Part shown: positions 55,064 to 63,863 of the stretch, piece after piece
Layout of the letters: every line of letters starts with the position of its first letter
Numbering within the stretch: position 1 is the first letter of the stretch
Assembly: GCF_003337215.1 (NCBI RefSeq)
Contig: NZ_QPIG01000002.1
Location: forward strand, 62,001-126,000
From: Oceanihabitans sediminis
Lineage (GTDB): Bacteria; Bacteroidota; Bacteroidia; Flavobacteriales; Flavobacteriaceae
Reading direction: 5' to 3'
DNA length: 64,000 nt
The notes under the pieces: generated by a model
The model's database searches: none
Seen by the model: only the letters and a program-made list of their open reading frames with translations
Told to the model about the DNA's origin: nothing
Translations under genes and position numbers: made by a program

Positions 55064-55630
55064 TTAATTACTAGACTTTTTAAACTGAAGGTGTTCCATA
55101 TCCTTTCCGGTAAGAATCATCTCATCTATAACTTCAAAACCTAACTTTAGGTAAAGTTTTTTAGCATTAGGGTTATCTTTATCAACTAACAGACCTAGAG
55201 TTAGGTTGTTCTTTTCACAGTATTCGTTAATTAAAAAACGAAATATTTTAGAGCCAACACCTTTACCCTGTTGATCGGACCTTACCCCTACACTATCAAT
55301 ATAAAACTCCCCTTCTGCTGTTTCATTTTCTGGAGTAAAATCTCTTTGAAACTTATTTTTTATATATGCTAAAACAGGTTTTCTTAATTCGTATAATTTA
55401 GCTCCGTCATACACATTTGCTACAGCAACAATTTCATTATCACTTTCAACTACCCAGCAATTTTCATAGGAATATTGATTTGCTTTCTCACTTATTAAAT
55501 CTTCTAAAAAAAGTGTTGCATTCTTTAAAGAGTCTTCGCCAATAAACTGATAAACTATATCTTCCATAGCTAATAGCATAAGAGGAGCAATAGCTTTAGA
55601 CTCTTCAGATTTTGCTTTTCTAATTGTCAT
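55064..55630 (-). CDS. GNAT-family N-acetyltransferase
   Basis: 188 residues. The acetyl-CoA binding motif V-R-S-D-Q-Q-G-K-G-V-G-S (within GVRSDQQGKGVGSKIF) and the later NPNAKKLYLKLGFEVIDE segment are canonical for GNAT. The acceptor is unknown. It lies convergent to the large fusion gene and is followed on the minus strand by nothing until 55053, so it is a single gene or the end of the cluster 55064-57268. Confidence 0.9.
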   Translation of the reverse strand: MTIRKAKSEESKAIAPLMLLAMEDIVYQFIGEDSLKNATLFLEDLISEKANQYSYENCWVVESDNEIVAVANVYDGAKLYELRKPVLAYIKNKFQRDFTPENETAEGEFYIDSVGVRSDQQGKGVGSKIFRFLINEYCEKNNLTLGLLVDKDNPNAKKLYLKLGFEVIDEMILTGKDMEHLQFKKSSN

Positions 55631-55664
55631 GAACCTATTATATGTTGATAAACTATAAAACTAT

Positions 55665-56132
55665 TTAAGTTTGATGCTGACTAACTTTAACTACTATTCC
55701 TTTTTCAATATAAACATCTAAAACGTCTGGATCCATACTAAAAAGTCCAGGAACAAATCCTAAGTTATAGGCGATATGATTTACGTTATAGGAATAGAAA
55801 TCTTGACCTAGTAAGTCTATAACTTCTTCTTTTGTTTTTCCTATTAGCATTTTACTATCAAAAATATCTTGAGATATTTTATATCTCTCGGTAGTGTTTT
55901 CGTCCCAAATTTGTTGATTAAAATCGTTGTTAGGATAATACGATATTGAAAAGAACCATAAATAAACGACAGCTACATACAGTATCGAACTTAAAAACAA
56001 CGTAGGAACCATAGCTATATATTTTCGGTTTTCTTCCTTACCTAGGTAAAGCTTATTTAATCCCCACTTTGACAAAAAATACAATGGCAGTGCTAATATT
56101 AAAATGCTAAGAGGAACTAGAATAAAACTCAT
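55665..56132 (-). CDS. Membrane protein with BamE/SmpA-like tail, hypothetical
   Basis: 155 residues. Two strong membrane helices (about 1-23 and 40-65) precede a soluble C-terminal part. The segment MLIGKTKEEVIDLLGQDFY is the pattern of the BamE/SmpA/OmlA fold (a G-K-T-x-x-x-V-x-x-L-L-G run) found in many small envelope proteins. Function unknown. It lies between a helicase gene (17 bp upstream) and a GNAT gene (34 bp downstream), all on the minus strand. Confidence 0.65.
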   Translation of the reverse strand: MSFILVPLSILILALPLYFLSKWGLNKLYLGKEENRKYIAMVPTLFLSSILYVAVVYLWFFSISYYPNNDFNQQIWDENTTERYKISQDIFDSKMLIGKTKEEVIDLLGQDFYSYNVNHIAYNLGFVPGLFSMDPDVLDVYIEKGIVVKVSQHQT

Positions 56133-56149
56133 TGAAATGTAATTTAAAA

Positions 56150-57268
56150 TTATAGTGTTTTTTGCTTGATTTTAATTCCTAAAGATTTTTCAATTTCTTG
56201 AATTCTAGAAACTTCATTTGGTAATACTAATGCTATAGATTCTCCTTTTTTTCCTGCTCTGGCAGTTCTTCCTGATCTGTGGGTATAGTATTCTAAATGT
56301 TCTGGTAATTGGTGGTGAATAACAAATCCTAAATTGTTTACGTCAATTCCTCTAGCAGAAACATCTGTTGAAATCAATATTTGAAGACTTGTATTCTTAA
56401 AAGCACGCATTACTTTTTCGCGTTCTCTTTGTTGCATATCTCCCTCTAAAGCTGCTACATTAAAACCTTCTTGTTGTAATTGATGTGTTAATGCTTGAGT
56501 TCCTGCTTTGGTTCTACAGAAAATGATTCCGCGTTCATCCTCTCTTTCTTCTAAAATAGCTACTAATGCATCCATTTTATTTTGTAGGCTAGTTTCTACG
56601 AAATAATGAGAGATGTTGTCGTTTACAAGGCTGTTTTTATTGATTTCTAAGCGTACAGCATCTTCTTTTATATAACGCTTTACAATATCCTTTAAATCTG
56701 CTGGCATAGTAGCAGAAAACAACCAAGTGTTTTTGTTTCCTTTTGTTGTCTTTAAAATAGTTGTTAGGTCGGTTTTAAAACCCATACTAAGCATTTCATC
56801 TGCTTCGTCTAAAACAAGAGTTTCAATGTTTTTTAAATCTACAATTTCTCTATTAATCAAATCTACCAAACGCCCAGGAGTAGCCACAATAATATGTGTA
56901 GTTCGTTTTAAGTTTTTTATTTGAATATCAATTTTTTCCCCACCATAAACGCCTTCACAAAATATTTTGGTATCGTTGTATTTTGTAAACTTGAAAAGTT
57001 GCTTTTTAATTTGTTGTACAAGCTCTCTTGTTGGCGATAGTATTAAAGCTTGTACGACATCTTTTTTCGGATTTATATTGTGCAATATTGGCAATCCGTA
57101 AGCTGCTGTTTTACCAGTACCTGTTTGCGCTAAACCAATTAAATCGGTTTTGGAGTTAATTAAAATAGGAATTGCTTGTTGCTGAATTTCTGTAGGGGTT
57201 TTAATTCCTAATTCTTTTAATGACTTTATATAGTTTTTATGAACTCCTAATGTTGCGAATGATGACAT
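56150..57268 (-). CDS. DEAD-box RNA helicase, short form
   Basis: 372 residues, the helicase core with almost no tail. Motifs are canonical: FATLGVHKNYIKSLKELGI Q region, AQTGTGKTAA, SPTRELV, DEAD (VLDEADEML), SAT and HRSGRTARAG. This size matches the minimal RhlE-like helicases of Bacteroidota that unwind RNA in ribosome assembly. A possible -7 element TACCTTTA and an 18-bp palindrome lie in its leader. Confidence 0.92.
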   Translation of the reverse strand: MSSFATLGVHKNYIKSLKELGIKTPTEIQQQAIPILINSKTDLIGLAQTGTGKTAAYGLPILHNINPKKDVVQALILSPTRELVQQIKKQLFKFTKYNDTKIFCEGVYGGEKIDIQIKNLKRTTHIIVATPGRLVDLINREIVDLKNIETLVLDEADEMLSMGFKTDLTTILKTTKGNKNTWLFSATMPADLKDIVKRYIKEDAVRLEINKNSLVNDNISHYFVETSLQNKMDALVAILEEREDERGIIFCRTKAGTQALTHQLQQEGFNVAALEGDMQQREREKVMRAFKNTSLQILISTDVSARGIDVNNLGFVIHHQLPEHLEYYTHRSGRTARAGKKGESIALVLPNEVSRIQEIEKSLGIKIKQKTL

Positions 57269-57295
57269 ATCTTGTGTGTTTCTATTTATTTATAA

Positions 57296-57313
57296 ATCTA
57301 CTAATTAGTAGAT
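57296..57313. promoter_or_regulatory. 18-bp perfect palindrome in the leader of the DEAD-box gene
   Basis: ATCTACTAATTAGTAGAT reads the same on both strands. It starts 28 bp upstream of the helicase start codon and lies downstream of a near-consensus -7 box (57328-57335 on the minus strand, one mismatch), so it would sit in the 5' leader as an operator or an RNA hairpin. Confidence 0.5.
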
Positions 57314-57355
57314 GAATGTGTTTTTTGTAAAGGTAAGGATTGTATTAAATACTTA

Positions 57356-58579
57356 TTAATCTAATCGGTAATAAGCACATTTTAAATATGCTCCTTCGGC
57401 AAAACCAATTGGATGATCTGTATCGTGTTCGGTTTTTAATATAATTTGATAATTTCTATTAGATTCTCTTAAAACCTGTGCATTAATATCAAAGAATGTT
57501 TGTGCTAAAACCCTGCTTGAACAAGATGCTAGTACTAATAATCCTTTTTTAGCAGTAAGCTTCAATCCTAGTCTAGCAAGTTGGGCGTATTTCTTTTTTG
57601 CTAAATCAATTTCGCTTTGTTGTTTTGCAAAACTAGGTGGATCGATTACAACCACATCAAAAGTAATATTGTCTTTTATTAATTGTTTCATTTCAGCAAA
57701 AGCATCTCCAGCAATAGTTTTATGTTTCCCTGTGTACTTGTTTAGTTTTCCGTTAGCAACAGCCATTTCTAAAGCTTGTTTACTAATATCTAAACTTGTT
57801 ACCTCTTTTGCTTGATTTGCCAAAGCATGTACCGAAAATCCGCCAGCATAGCTAAAAACGTCTAAAACGGATTTACCTTTACTCCACGCTCCTACTTGCT
57901 TTCGGTTTAATCTATGATCTAAAAAATATCCAGTTTTATGTCCGTGAATAACATTTGCCGAAAAATGTACTCCGTGTTCCACAAACTCTACGACTTCATT
58001 TTCTAAAACTCCGTAAACAACTTCTCCATCTTTTAAATCATGTGCTTGACTTTGCTGTAATCCTCTACTTAATCTAATAACAACCGTTTCACAGTTACTT
58101 ACAGAAATTAAGGATTCTAAAATAGCTTGCAAATCATTTATCCATATTTCAGAATATAATTTTACTACCAAAACAGAAGCATAAACATCTGCTATTAGCC
58201 CAGGAAAGCCATCATTTTCACCAAAAATCAATCTGTAACTATTGGTGTTTGTTTTTAACAAAGAAGTTCTTTTAGCAAATGCTTCAGATATTTTATGATG
58301 GAAAAAGGTTTCATCAATAGCAATAGCGTCTCCATGATGAATCATTTTAATTCTTATAGGTGAAGCTAAATCGAAAAAACCAAAGCCAATAATTTTGTTT
58401 TTATTTTTTCCGAAGATTATTGCTAAGTCTCCAGTTTGTGGCTCCTTATTTGTTTTTATAATACTATCTGAAAACACCCAAGGATGTTTGGATAAAACAG
58501 ACCTCTCTCCTTTTACATTCAGTTTTACTGCAATTCGTTGTTTTTTATTTAGTGTTGAAAAGGTTCTAGTGAAAGACAT
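57356..58579 (-). CDS. Class I rRNA methyltransferase, RlmI/RlmK-like
   Basis: 407 residues. An N-terminal PUA domain (RSVLSKHPWVFSDSI) is followed by an EEHEE-type linker and a Rossmann methyltransferase with SAM-binding VLDVFSYAGGFSVHA and the active-site DPPSFAKQQ. This is the architecture of RlmI (23S rRNA m5C1962), so cytoplasmic 23S rRNA methylation is likely. Own -7 box, single gene. Confidence 0.88.
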   Translation of the reverse strand: MSFTRTFSTLNKKQRIAVKLNVKGERSVLSKHPWVFSDSIIKTNKEPQTGDLAIIFGKNKNKIIGFGFFDLASPIRIKMIHHGDAIAIDETFFHHKISEAFAKRTSLLKTNTNSYRLIFGENDGFPGLIADVYASVLVVKLYSEIWINDLQAILESLISVSNCETVVIRLSRGLQQSQAHDLKDGEVVYGVLENEVVEFVEHGVHFSANVIHGHKTGYFLDHRLNRKQVGAWSKGKSVLDVFSYAGGFSVHALANQAKEVTSLDISKQALEMAVANGKLNKYTGKHKTIAGDAFAEMKQLIKDNITFDVVVIDPPSFAKQQSEIDLAKKKYAQLARLGLKLTAKKGLLVLASCSSRVLAQTFFDINAQVLRESNRNYQIILKTEHDTDHPIGFAEGAYLKCAYYRLD

Positions 58580-58592
58580 AAAAATATTTTTA

Positions 58593-58600
58593 CAAAAGTA
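58593..58600 (-). promoter_or_regulatory. -7 promoter box of the RlmI-like gene
   Basis: Minus-strand TACTTTTG, exact TAnnTTTG, 14 bp upstream of the start at 58579. Confidence 0.55.
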
Positions 58601-58732
58601 AGAAATAAGCCGTTAGCCTATACAGTAATTTGCATTTTGATTTAGCAAAAATAATTAATTAAAAAACAGAGACTTATAAGTCTAATTATCTTTCAAAAAC
58701 GTATATTAGATATAATTCTAAATTTTAAAAAT

Positions 58733-59035
58733 ATGAAAACACTTTTTATTACCATTTTTGCTTTAGTGACTATTTCAAATTCTTTATTGCAAGACAAAAC
58801 TACTATTCAAGCCACTTTTGATGGTTTTGAAAGTGATGCGTATTATTTTATAGATGATACAGATACTATTTATACATTTGATAACATTAGTAAAGAAGCA
58901 AGTAAAAAGTTTGATTTAACCGACGAAAGCAATATTGGAGAAAGCTTTGAAATCACGTTTACTACTGAAACTATTTCAGACGATATGGAAAACGAAATTG
59001 AAGTTTTAACCATAGTAGACCTGAAAAAAATCTAA
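58733..59035 (+). CDS. Small exported protein, hypothetical
   Basis: 100 residues. The N-terminus MKTLFITIFALVTISNSLL looks like a signal peptide. The mature part is acidic, with an OB-like or beta-rich pattern (TFDGFESDAYYFIDDTDTIYTF and ESFEITFTTETI). No family recognised. A terminator follows at once, so it is expressed on its own. Confidence 0.6.
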   Translation: MKTLFITIFALVTISNSLLQDKTTIQATFDGFESDAYYFIDDTDTIYTFDNISKEASKKFDLTDESNIGESFEITFTTETISDDMENEIEVLTIVDLKKI

Positions 59036-59060
59036 ATTTTATTTTTTAATTAAGTGTTTG

Positions 59061-59091
59061 AAACGTAAGCTATTTGGCTTGCGTTTTTTTA
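59061..59091 (+). terminator. Intrinsic terminator
   Basis: AAACGTAAGC (59061-59070) pairs with GCTTGCGTTT (59077-59086), one G-U pair, 6-base loop, then T residues. Confidence 0.88.
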
Positions 59092-59170
59092 TGCTTCAAA
59101 AAAAAATAAAGGTTTAAAAAATCTAATTTTAGTTTCTCTGCGTAAATAACATAAACAAACTTTATAAATT

Positions 59171-60025
59171 ATGAGAAAATTTTCAATGATATTGCTAGCA
59201 GCAATAGTATTAACCTCTTGTGTATCTAAAAAGAAATATCTTGCTCTAGAGCACGAAAACGGAGAAATTAAAAGTGAATTAACAAAAACACGTGTAGAAA
59301 AAGAAGACCTTGAAAGCAAATTTGCTGCTATTCAAGAACGTGTAGATGCTTATAATAATAAAATAAATACCCTTACTTCTTTAAATAGCACATTAAACGA
59401 AGAAAACGATAGCAAAATGGAAACAGTTGCAGATGTAGCTGTAATTTCTAATAATACAAAAGCTAAAATGCGTGAAACTTTAGAAAAAGTAGATCCAACT
59501 TTAGTAAGTCAAGCAAAAACATTAAAAGATTCAATGGACTTGGCTATTTCTTACAATTTAAAAAGCAAAATGAGTTCATCTTCTTTTAATGAAGACGACG
59601 ATATTGCTGTAAGTATTGATGAAACAGTTGTTATGATTTCTATTTCAGACAAAATGTTATTCAACACAGGAAGCTATAGAGTAAGTAATAAAGCTAATGG
59701 TATTTTACAAAAATTAGCAGATGTAATTAACTCAGAACCTAGCATTGATGTCATGGTTGAAGGGCATACAGATTCTAGAAGTATTAACACAGAGAAAATT
59801 CAAGACAACTGGGATTTAAGTGTATTACGTGCCACTTCTGTAGTTAGAAAATTACAAAACAAATATAACGTAGCTCCAGAAAAACTAATAGCATCAGGAA
59901 GAAGTAGCTACCAACCTTTAGCTAGTAACGATACTAGAGACGGAAGATCTAAAAACAGAAGAACGAGAATCATCATATTACCAAATATTGATAAGTTCTT
60001 TGCTTTAATGGAATCTGATAAATAA
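59171..60025 (+). CDS. OmpA-family peptidoglycan-associated lipoprotein
   Basis: 284 residues. Lipoprotein signal (VLTSC-VSKKKY), a coiled coil at about 20-90 (LEHENGEIKSELTKTRVEKE), then an OmpA C-terminal domain with the peptidoglycan-binding VMVEGHTDSRSI and LSVLRATSVVR and GRSSYQPLASNDTRDGRSKNRRTRI segments. It tethers the outer membrane to peptidoglycan. Single gene followed by a terminator. Confidence 0.93.
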   Translation: MRKFSMILLAAIVLTSCVSKKKYLALEHENGEIKSELTKTRVEKEDLESKFAAIQERVDAYNNKINTLTSLNSTLNEENDSKMETVADVAVISNNTKAKMRETLEKVDPTLVSQAKTLKDSMDLAISYNLKSKMSSSSFNEDDDIAVSIDETVVMISISDKMLFNTGSYRVSNKANGILQKLADVINSEPSIDVMVEGHTDSRSINTEKIQDNWDLSVLRATSVVRKLQNKYNVAPEKLIASGRSSYQPLASNDTRDGRSKNRRTRIIILPNIDKFFALMESDK

Positions 60026-60048
60026 TAGTCGGATTTTCTAATAAAATT

Positions 60049-60082
60049 AAAAAGAGCAACTAGAATAAGTTGCTCTTTTTTT
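60049..60082 (+). terminator. Intrinsic terminator after the OmpA gene
   Basis: AAAAAGAGCAAC (60049-60060) and GTTGCTCTTTTT (60069-60080) form a 12-bp perfect stem with an 8-base loop and a T tail. Confidence 0.92.
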
Positions 60083-60154
60083 ATTTAAAATCATGAGCTT
60101 CTTAATTAGCCAATTAAACATAGGGAAACTTCTGTAAAACAATAAAACAATTAA

Positions 60155-60162
60155 TATCTTTG
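60155..60162 (+). promoter_or_regulatory. -7 promoter box of the DUF3817 gene
   Basis: TATCTTTG, exact TAnnTTTG, 19 bp before the ATG at 60182. Confidence 0.55.
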
Positions 60163-60181
60163 CAGGCTTAAAATAGAACCT

Positions 60182-60469
60182 ATGTTTTCATTAAAAAATA
60201 TTTTTCGCTTAATAGCTTTTTTAGAAGGTGTATCTTATATCCTATTACTCTTTATTGCAACGCCAATAAAATACCTTCAAGGTAATCCAGAATATGTAAA
60301 AATGCTAGGAATGCCCCACGGTTTACTATTTGTAGCTTATGTTGTTTTAGCTATAGTTGTTGGTATGGAAAGAAAATGGGATACAAAAACCATGTTCATT
60401 GTATTAATAGCTTCTATTTTACCTTTCGGTACTTTTTATATAGATAAAAAGTATTTAAAAAATCTATAA
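60182..60469 (+). CDS. DUF3817 membrane protein
   Basis: 95 residues, three hydrophobic helices. The start FRLIAFLEGVSYILLLFIATP with KYLQGNPEYVK is typical of DUF3817 (YdzA/integral membrane) proteins. Function unknown. It ends 2 bp before the start of the broken lipoprotein gene, so they share a promoter. Confidence 0.88.
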   Translation: MFSLKNIFRLIAFLEGVSYILLLFIATPIKYLQGNPEYVKMLGMPHGLLFVAYVVLAIVVGMERKWDTKTMFIVLIASILPFGTFYIDKKYLKNL

Positions 60470-60471
60470 AA

Positions 60472-61212
60472 ATGAAAAATAAAGCGTTTCAAATTCTATG
60501 TATCTTTTGTATAATACTTTCTTTAAGTAATTGTTCCAAAGAGAAAAACCAGAACATAATACATGTTAATAAGAATGCTGAAACACTTTTAGAAAACGAG
60601 TTTATTATTCGCGGGACAACTTTTAGCAATAATCTAAATAACGCTTATATTTATAAAGTAGAAAGCGATACGCTAAGCTTACTAGATACTATTGTTATAA
60701 AAGAAAAAGCATTCACTTATAAAGGTATAGCTAAGCAACCAGAATTTTATGCCATTAAGGTAGATGCTAGTGATATTAATTATAAATTCTTGGTAGATGC
60801 TTCGGAAATAAATATGTTTTTAAATACTAATTTATTTCTTTCTTCTACTTCATCTAACTCTGAAGTTCAAAAAGTATATGCCAGCTAACGTACAGCAATG
60901 GATGCTTTTTATTATAAAGAGCGTGAGTTATTTTTAAAATATAAGTCACCACAAACAGCTAGTAAAAGAACTAGTATCTTTAACGTAGACTTAGAAAATT
61001 TACAGGCTGAAAAAATTGCCTTTGTAAAACAGTTTATTGAAACAAATTACGACTCTGAATTTATCCCTTTTGTTTTAAAAGAAAATTATCATAGTTTTTC
61101 TCCAGAAAGCTTAAGAAAATTACACGATACTTTAAGTAAAAACATACAGAAGCTACCTTCTGTTAAGCTTTTAAATGAACGCATTCTGAAGCAAGAAAAA
61201 CAAGATTTATAG
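60472..61212 (+). pseudogene. DUF4369-type lipoprotein, split by one in-frame stop
   Basis: One reading frame runs from ATG 60472 to 61212 with a single TAA at 60886-60888 (between SSNSEVQKVYAS and RTAMDAFYYKERELF). The first part (138 codons) has a lipoprotein signal (SLSNC-SKEKN) and a DUF4369-like beta domain (EFIIRGTTFSNNLNNAYIY). The second part continues with a helical region (VKQFIETNYDSEFIPFVL). Both halves are in the same frame, so a one-base nonsense change or a sequencing error explains the split. Intact relatives usually continue into a thioredoxin/AhpC domain, which is missing here, since the frame ends near 246 codons. Confidence 0.75.
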
Positions 61213-61214
61213 AT

Positions 61215-62579
61215 TTATTGTATTACTAACTTCTTAGTTATATTACTATTTTCGGTAAGTATAGAAACCACATATACACCTGCACTTAAATGAGAAGTAT
61301 TTACTTGGTTTTCTCCCTTTCGCAAAATAGATTCATAAACAATCTGCCCTTTTAGGGAGTATATTTTTAAGTTAGAATCTGCGGAAGTTAAATGAATAGT
61401 AACAGAAGAACTTGCTGGATTGGGGTACAAACTAAATGTTTCCAAAACAGTTTCTGTTATTGATAATGTTTGACATTCTGCTTCGTCTAAAACAAAATTA
61501 CAACTACTACCTACTTCCCAATCATTTAAATAAGAAGCATACTTATCATCTACATAAATACAGGTTAGATCATCATTATCTGTTACTACAAACTCATTTA
61601 GTTTATAATTTGTAGAAGTACGTATATCCACTAAACTTAAAGCATTGTTTTCTGCTCTAAAATATTTTAGATTAGGATTATTAGAAAGATCTAAATTTTC
61701 AATATTATTATTTTGAGCATATAGTAAAAACAAATCGTCTGTTTGGCTAAGATCTAAAACAGTAAGGTTATTATTGTTACATAAAATTCTTTTTAATTCG
61801 TCATTATTACTAATATCTAAATTTGTCAAGTTATTATTGGAACAACTCAAATACGTTAAATCTTCATTTTGAGATAAATCGATAGAATTTATAGAGTTGT
61901 TATCGAAACTTAAACTCTTTAAATCGGTATTTAAATTCAATTGAAGGTGGCTTAAATTATTACTAGAAGCATATAAAAATTCTAATTCCAGATTATTACT
62001 TACATCCAAATTGGATATATTATTATCATAACATCTTAAGTCTTTTAAATTAATATTAAAGGATAAATCTAAAGCACTTAAATTATTGATATTACAAGAC
62101 AGCAACTCTAAATTCGAATTATTACTTACATCTAAAGTAGTTAATAAGTTATTACTGATATAGAGTTTTTTTAATTGTGTATTTGCTTGAAGATTAATAG
62201 TTGAAATATAATTATTATCAAAATCTATAATTTCAATGTTAGGATTTGTACTTAAGTCAATAGTAGTTAAATGATTATTGATTGCATATAAATTTTTTAA
62301 ATTTTGAAAAGCACTAATACCTGTTAAATCCGATATATTATAGTCATCAATATATAAAGTAGTTATAGCAATAGCATCACTATTCAATATATTTCCATTT
62401 AAACCATTAGTGTCAATATTAAGATATATTAAGGCTTGTTCAAAATTTGAATCAAGAATTGCGGTAGTTTGAGAATGTAGGTTTAGGCTATTTATAAAAT
62501 TAATGGTAATAATTAATAAGTAAAACTTAAAATTGTATAAATAGTTTAACACTCCATTACAAAAGTTGATTAATAGCAT
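61215..62579 (-). CDS. Secreted leucine-rich-repeat protein with T9SS sorting domain
   Basis: 454 residues. A hydrophobic N-terminal segment (YLLIITINFINSLNLHSQ) is the probable signal peptide, although its N-region is long. Residues about 85-350 are tandem repeats of about 21 residues with a pattern like L-x-x-L-D-[LV]-S-N-N-x-x-L, typical of bacterial leucine-rich or internalin-like solenoids rich in Asn. The last about 75 residues (LYPNPASSSVTIHL, KGENQVNTSHLSAGVYVV) are a Por secretion-system (type A) C-terminal sorting domain, so it is exported through T9SS to the surface. Likely adhesion or ligand binding. It is convergent with the broken lipoprotein gene (2 bp apart). Confidence 0.9.
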   Translation of the reverse strand: MLLINFCNGVLNYLYNFKFYLLIITINFINSLNLHSQTTAILDSNFEQALIYLNIDTNGLNGNILNSDAIAITTLYIDDYNISDLTGISAFQNLKNLYAINNHLTTIDLSTNPNIEIIDFDNNYISTINLQANTQLKKLYISNNLLTTLDVSNNSNLELLSCNINNLSALDLSFNINLKDLRCYDNNISNLDVSNNLELEFLYASSNNLSHLQLNLNTDLKSLSFDNNSINSIDLSQNEDLTYLSCSNNNLTNLDISNNDELKRILCNNNNLTVLDLSQTDDLFLLYAQNNNIENLDLSNNPNLKYFRAENNALSLVDIRTSTNYKLNEFVVTDNDDLTCIYVDDKYASYLNDWEVGSSCNFVLDEAECQTLSITETVLETFSLYPNPASSSVTIHLTSADSNLKIYSLKGQIVYESILRKGENQVNTSHLSAGVYVVSILTENSNITKKLVIQ

Positions 62580-62688
62580 AATGTCTTTTTCATTAGTGTG
62601 TTACACTATCTAATTTAAGCAATAAGCTGATTATGCTATAAATAAGGAAATACTATTCGTTAAGATGTTTCTATTATACGTTTAAAAA

Positions 62689-63078
62689 CTAATCGTTTAA
62701 TCTATCTCTTACAAACTCAATTTGTGTTTTATGGTGTGGTACGGCATTACCGTTAGCGTCAAGGTTTACCATAATTATCTTTTCTATAGTAATAATGGTT
62801 TCTCTAGTTACCATATTTCTAACCTCACAATACATAGTTAAAGAAGATCTTCCAAAACTTGTTGCTTGTATTCCTATTTCTATGATATCACCTTCCCTTG
62901 CAGAACTAACAAAGTCTATTTCTGTCATAAACTTTGTTACAACATGCTTGTTTTCTAACTGTACAACTGCGTAAAGAGCAGCTTCTTCATCTATCCATTC
63001 TAAAAGTCTTCCTCCAAACAGTGTTCCGTTAGGGTTTAAGTCTTCAGGTTTAATCCATTTTCTTGTATGAAATTTCAT
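62689..63078 (-). CDS. Acyl-CoA thioesterase (hotdog fold)
   Basis: 129 residues. The DLNPNGTLFGGRLLEWIDEEAA segment contains the hotdog helix with the GGxLL and Asp/Glu pair of YciA-like thioesterases, and the end IEFVRDRLN is typical. It hydrolyses acyl-CoA esters; chain-length preference is unknown. Starts 25 bp after the stop of the DUF2461 gene and may be co-transcribed with it. Confidence 0.88.
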   Translation of the reverse strand: MKFHTRKWIKPEDLNPNGTLFGGRLLEWIDEEAALYAVVQLENKHVVTKFMTEIDFVSSAREGDIIEIGIQATSFGRSSLTMYCEVRNMVTRETIITIEKIIMVNLDANGNAVPHHKTQIEFVRDRLND

Positions 63079-63103
63079 AGGGTATTTTATTTGTTAATAG
63101 TTT

Positions 63104-63781
63104 TTATATTATGGAAACACCATTTAAATCGGTTGTAAGCACGTCACTCATATAATCAAAAAATGGTCTAATAGATATAAATGCTTCATCTACATTATTT
63201 ATAAAATCTGGAGAAAACACTTCTTTATCTGAAAAGTTTTTAGTGAAAATAAATTGCTTTTTTCTGATTAAATCGATAGCCTTGTGTTCCTTATCAAAAT
63301 TTCTTGGAGCTGTTTTTAACTCTTCTCCGACTAAATCTCCCCAAACAGATTTAAACTTTTTGTTGTTTATAATTTCACGAATTTCTTGATCGTCTTGTTG
63401 AAACTCTCTTCGTATTCGTAATAAATCGTCTTTGTTGGGTTCCCAAAATCCAGTCGCTATAAAACTTTGATTATTTGGTTGAATTTGTAAGTAGTATCCT
63501 CCTCTTAAATAAGGTTTTGTTCTACTGAAAGATGCTCCTAAATGGGTTTTATAAGGTAATTTATTTTTGGAAAAACGAACATCTCTATATATTCTAAACA
63601 CCTTCATTTTCTCAATGCTATCATGCTTATTTAATTTCTCTAAAAGCTGTCCAAAAACCTTTTTTACTTCTAGTTCAATTTCTTTAAACTCTTTCTTATT
63701 ATCATTAAACCAATCTCTATTATTATTTTTCTTTAATCGGTTTAAAAAGTCAAAAGTTTCTTTGTGTATAGTTTCTAGCAT
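63104..63781 (-). CDS. DUF2461 protein
   Basis: 225 residues. The start FDFLNRLKKNNNRDWFNDNKK and the middle KMKVFRIYRDVRFSKNKLPYKTHLG are the DUF2461 (TIGR02453) signatures. Function unknown, widespread in Bacteroidota and Actinobacteria. Upstream of the acyl-CoA thioesterase gene on the same strand. Confidence 0.9.
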   Translation of the reverse strand: MLETIHKETFDFLNRLKKNNNRDWFNDNKKEFKEIELEVKKVFGQLLEKLNKHDSIEKMKVFRIYRDVRFSKNKLPYKTHLGASFSRTKPYLRGGYYLQIQPNNQSFIATGFWEPNKDDLLRIRREFQQDDQEIREIINNKKFKSVWGDLVGEELKTAPRNFDKEHKAIDLIRKKQFIFTKNFSDKEVFSPDFINNVDEAFISIRPFFDYMSDVLTTDLNGVSII

Positions 63782-63810
63782 TATCTAAAATTTAGTAGGT
63801 ATTAAAAATA

Positions 63811-63840
63811 CAAAAAGCCTCGATAAAATCGAGACCTTTG
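63811..63840 (-). terminator. Intrinsic terminator for the lipoprotein gene at the window end
   Basis: GCCTCGAT (63817-63824) and ATCGAGAC (63828-63835) form an 8-bp stem (one wobble on the minus strand) with a 3-base loop, followed by a T tail on the minus strand. Confidence 0.8.
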
Positions 63841-63863
63841 TTTATTTGTTGTGAATTTAAAAA

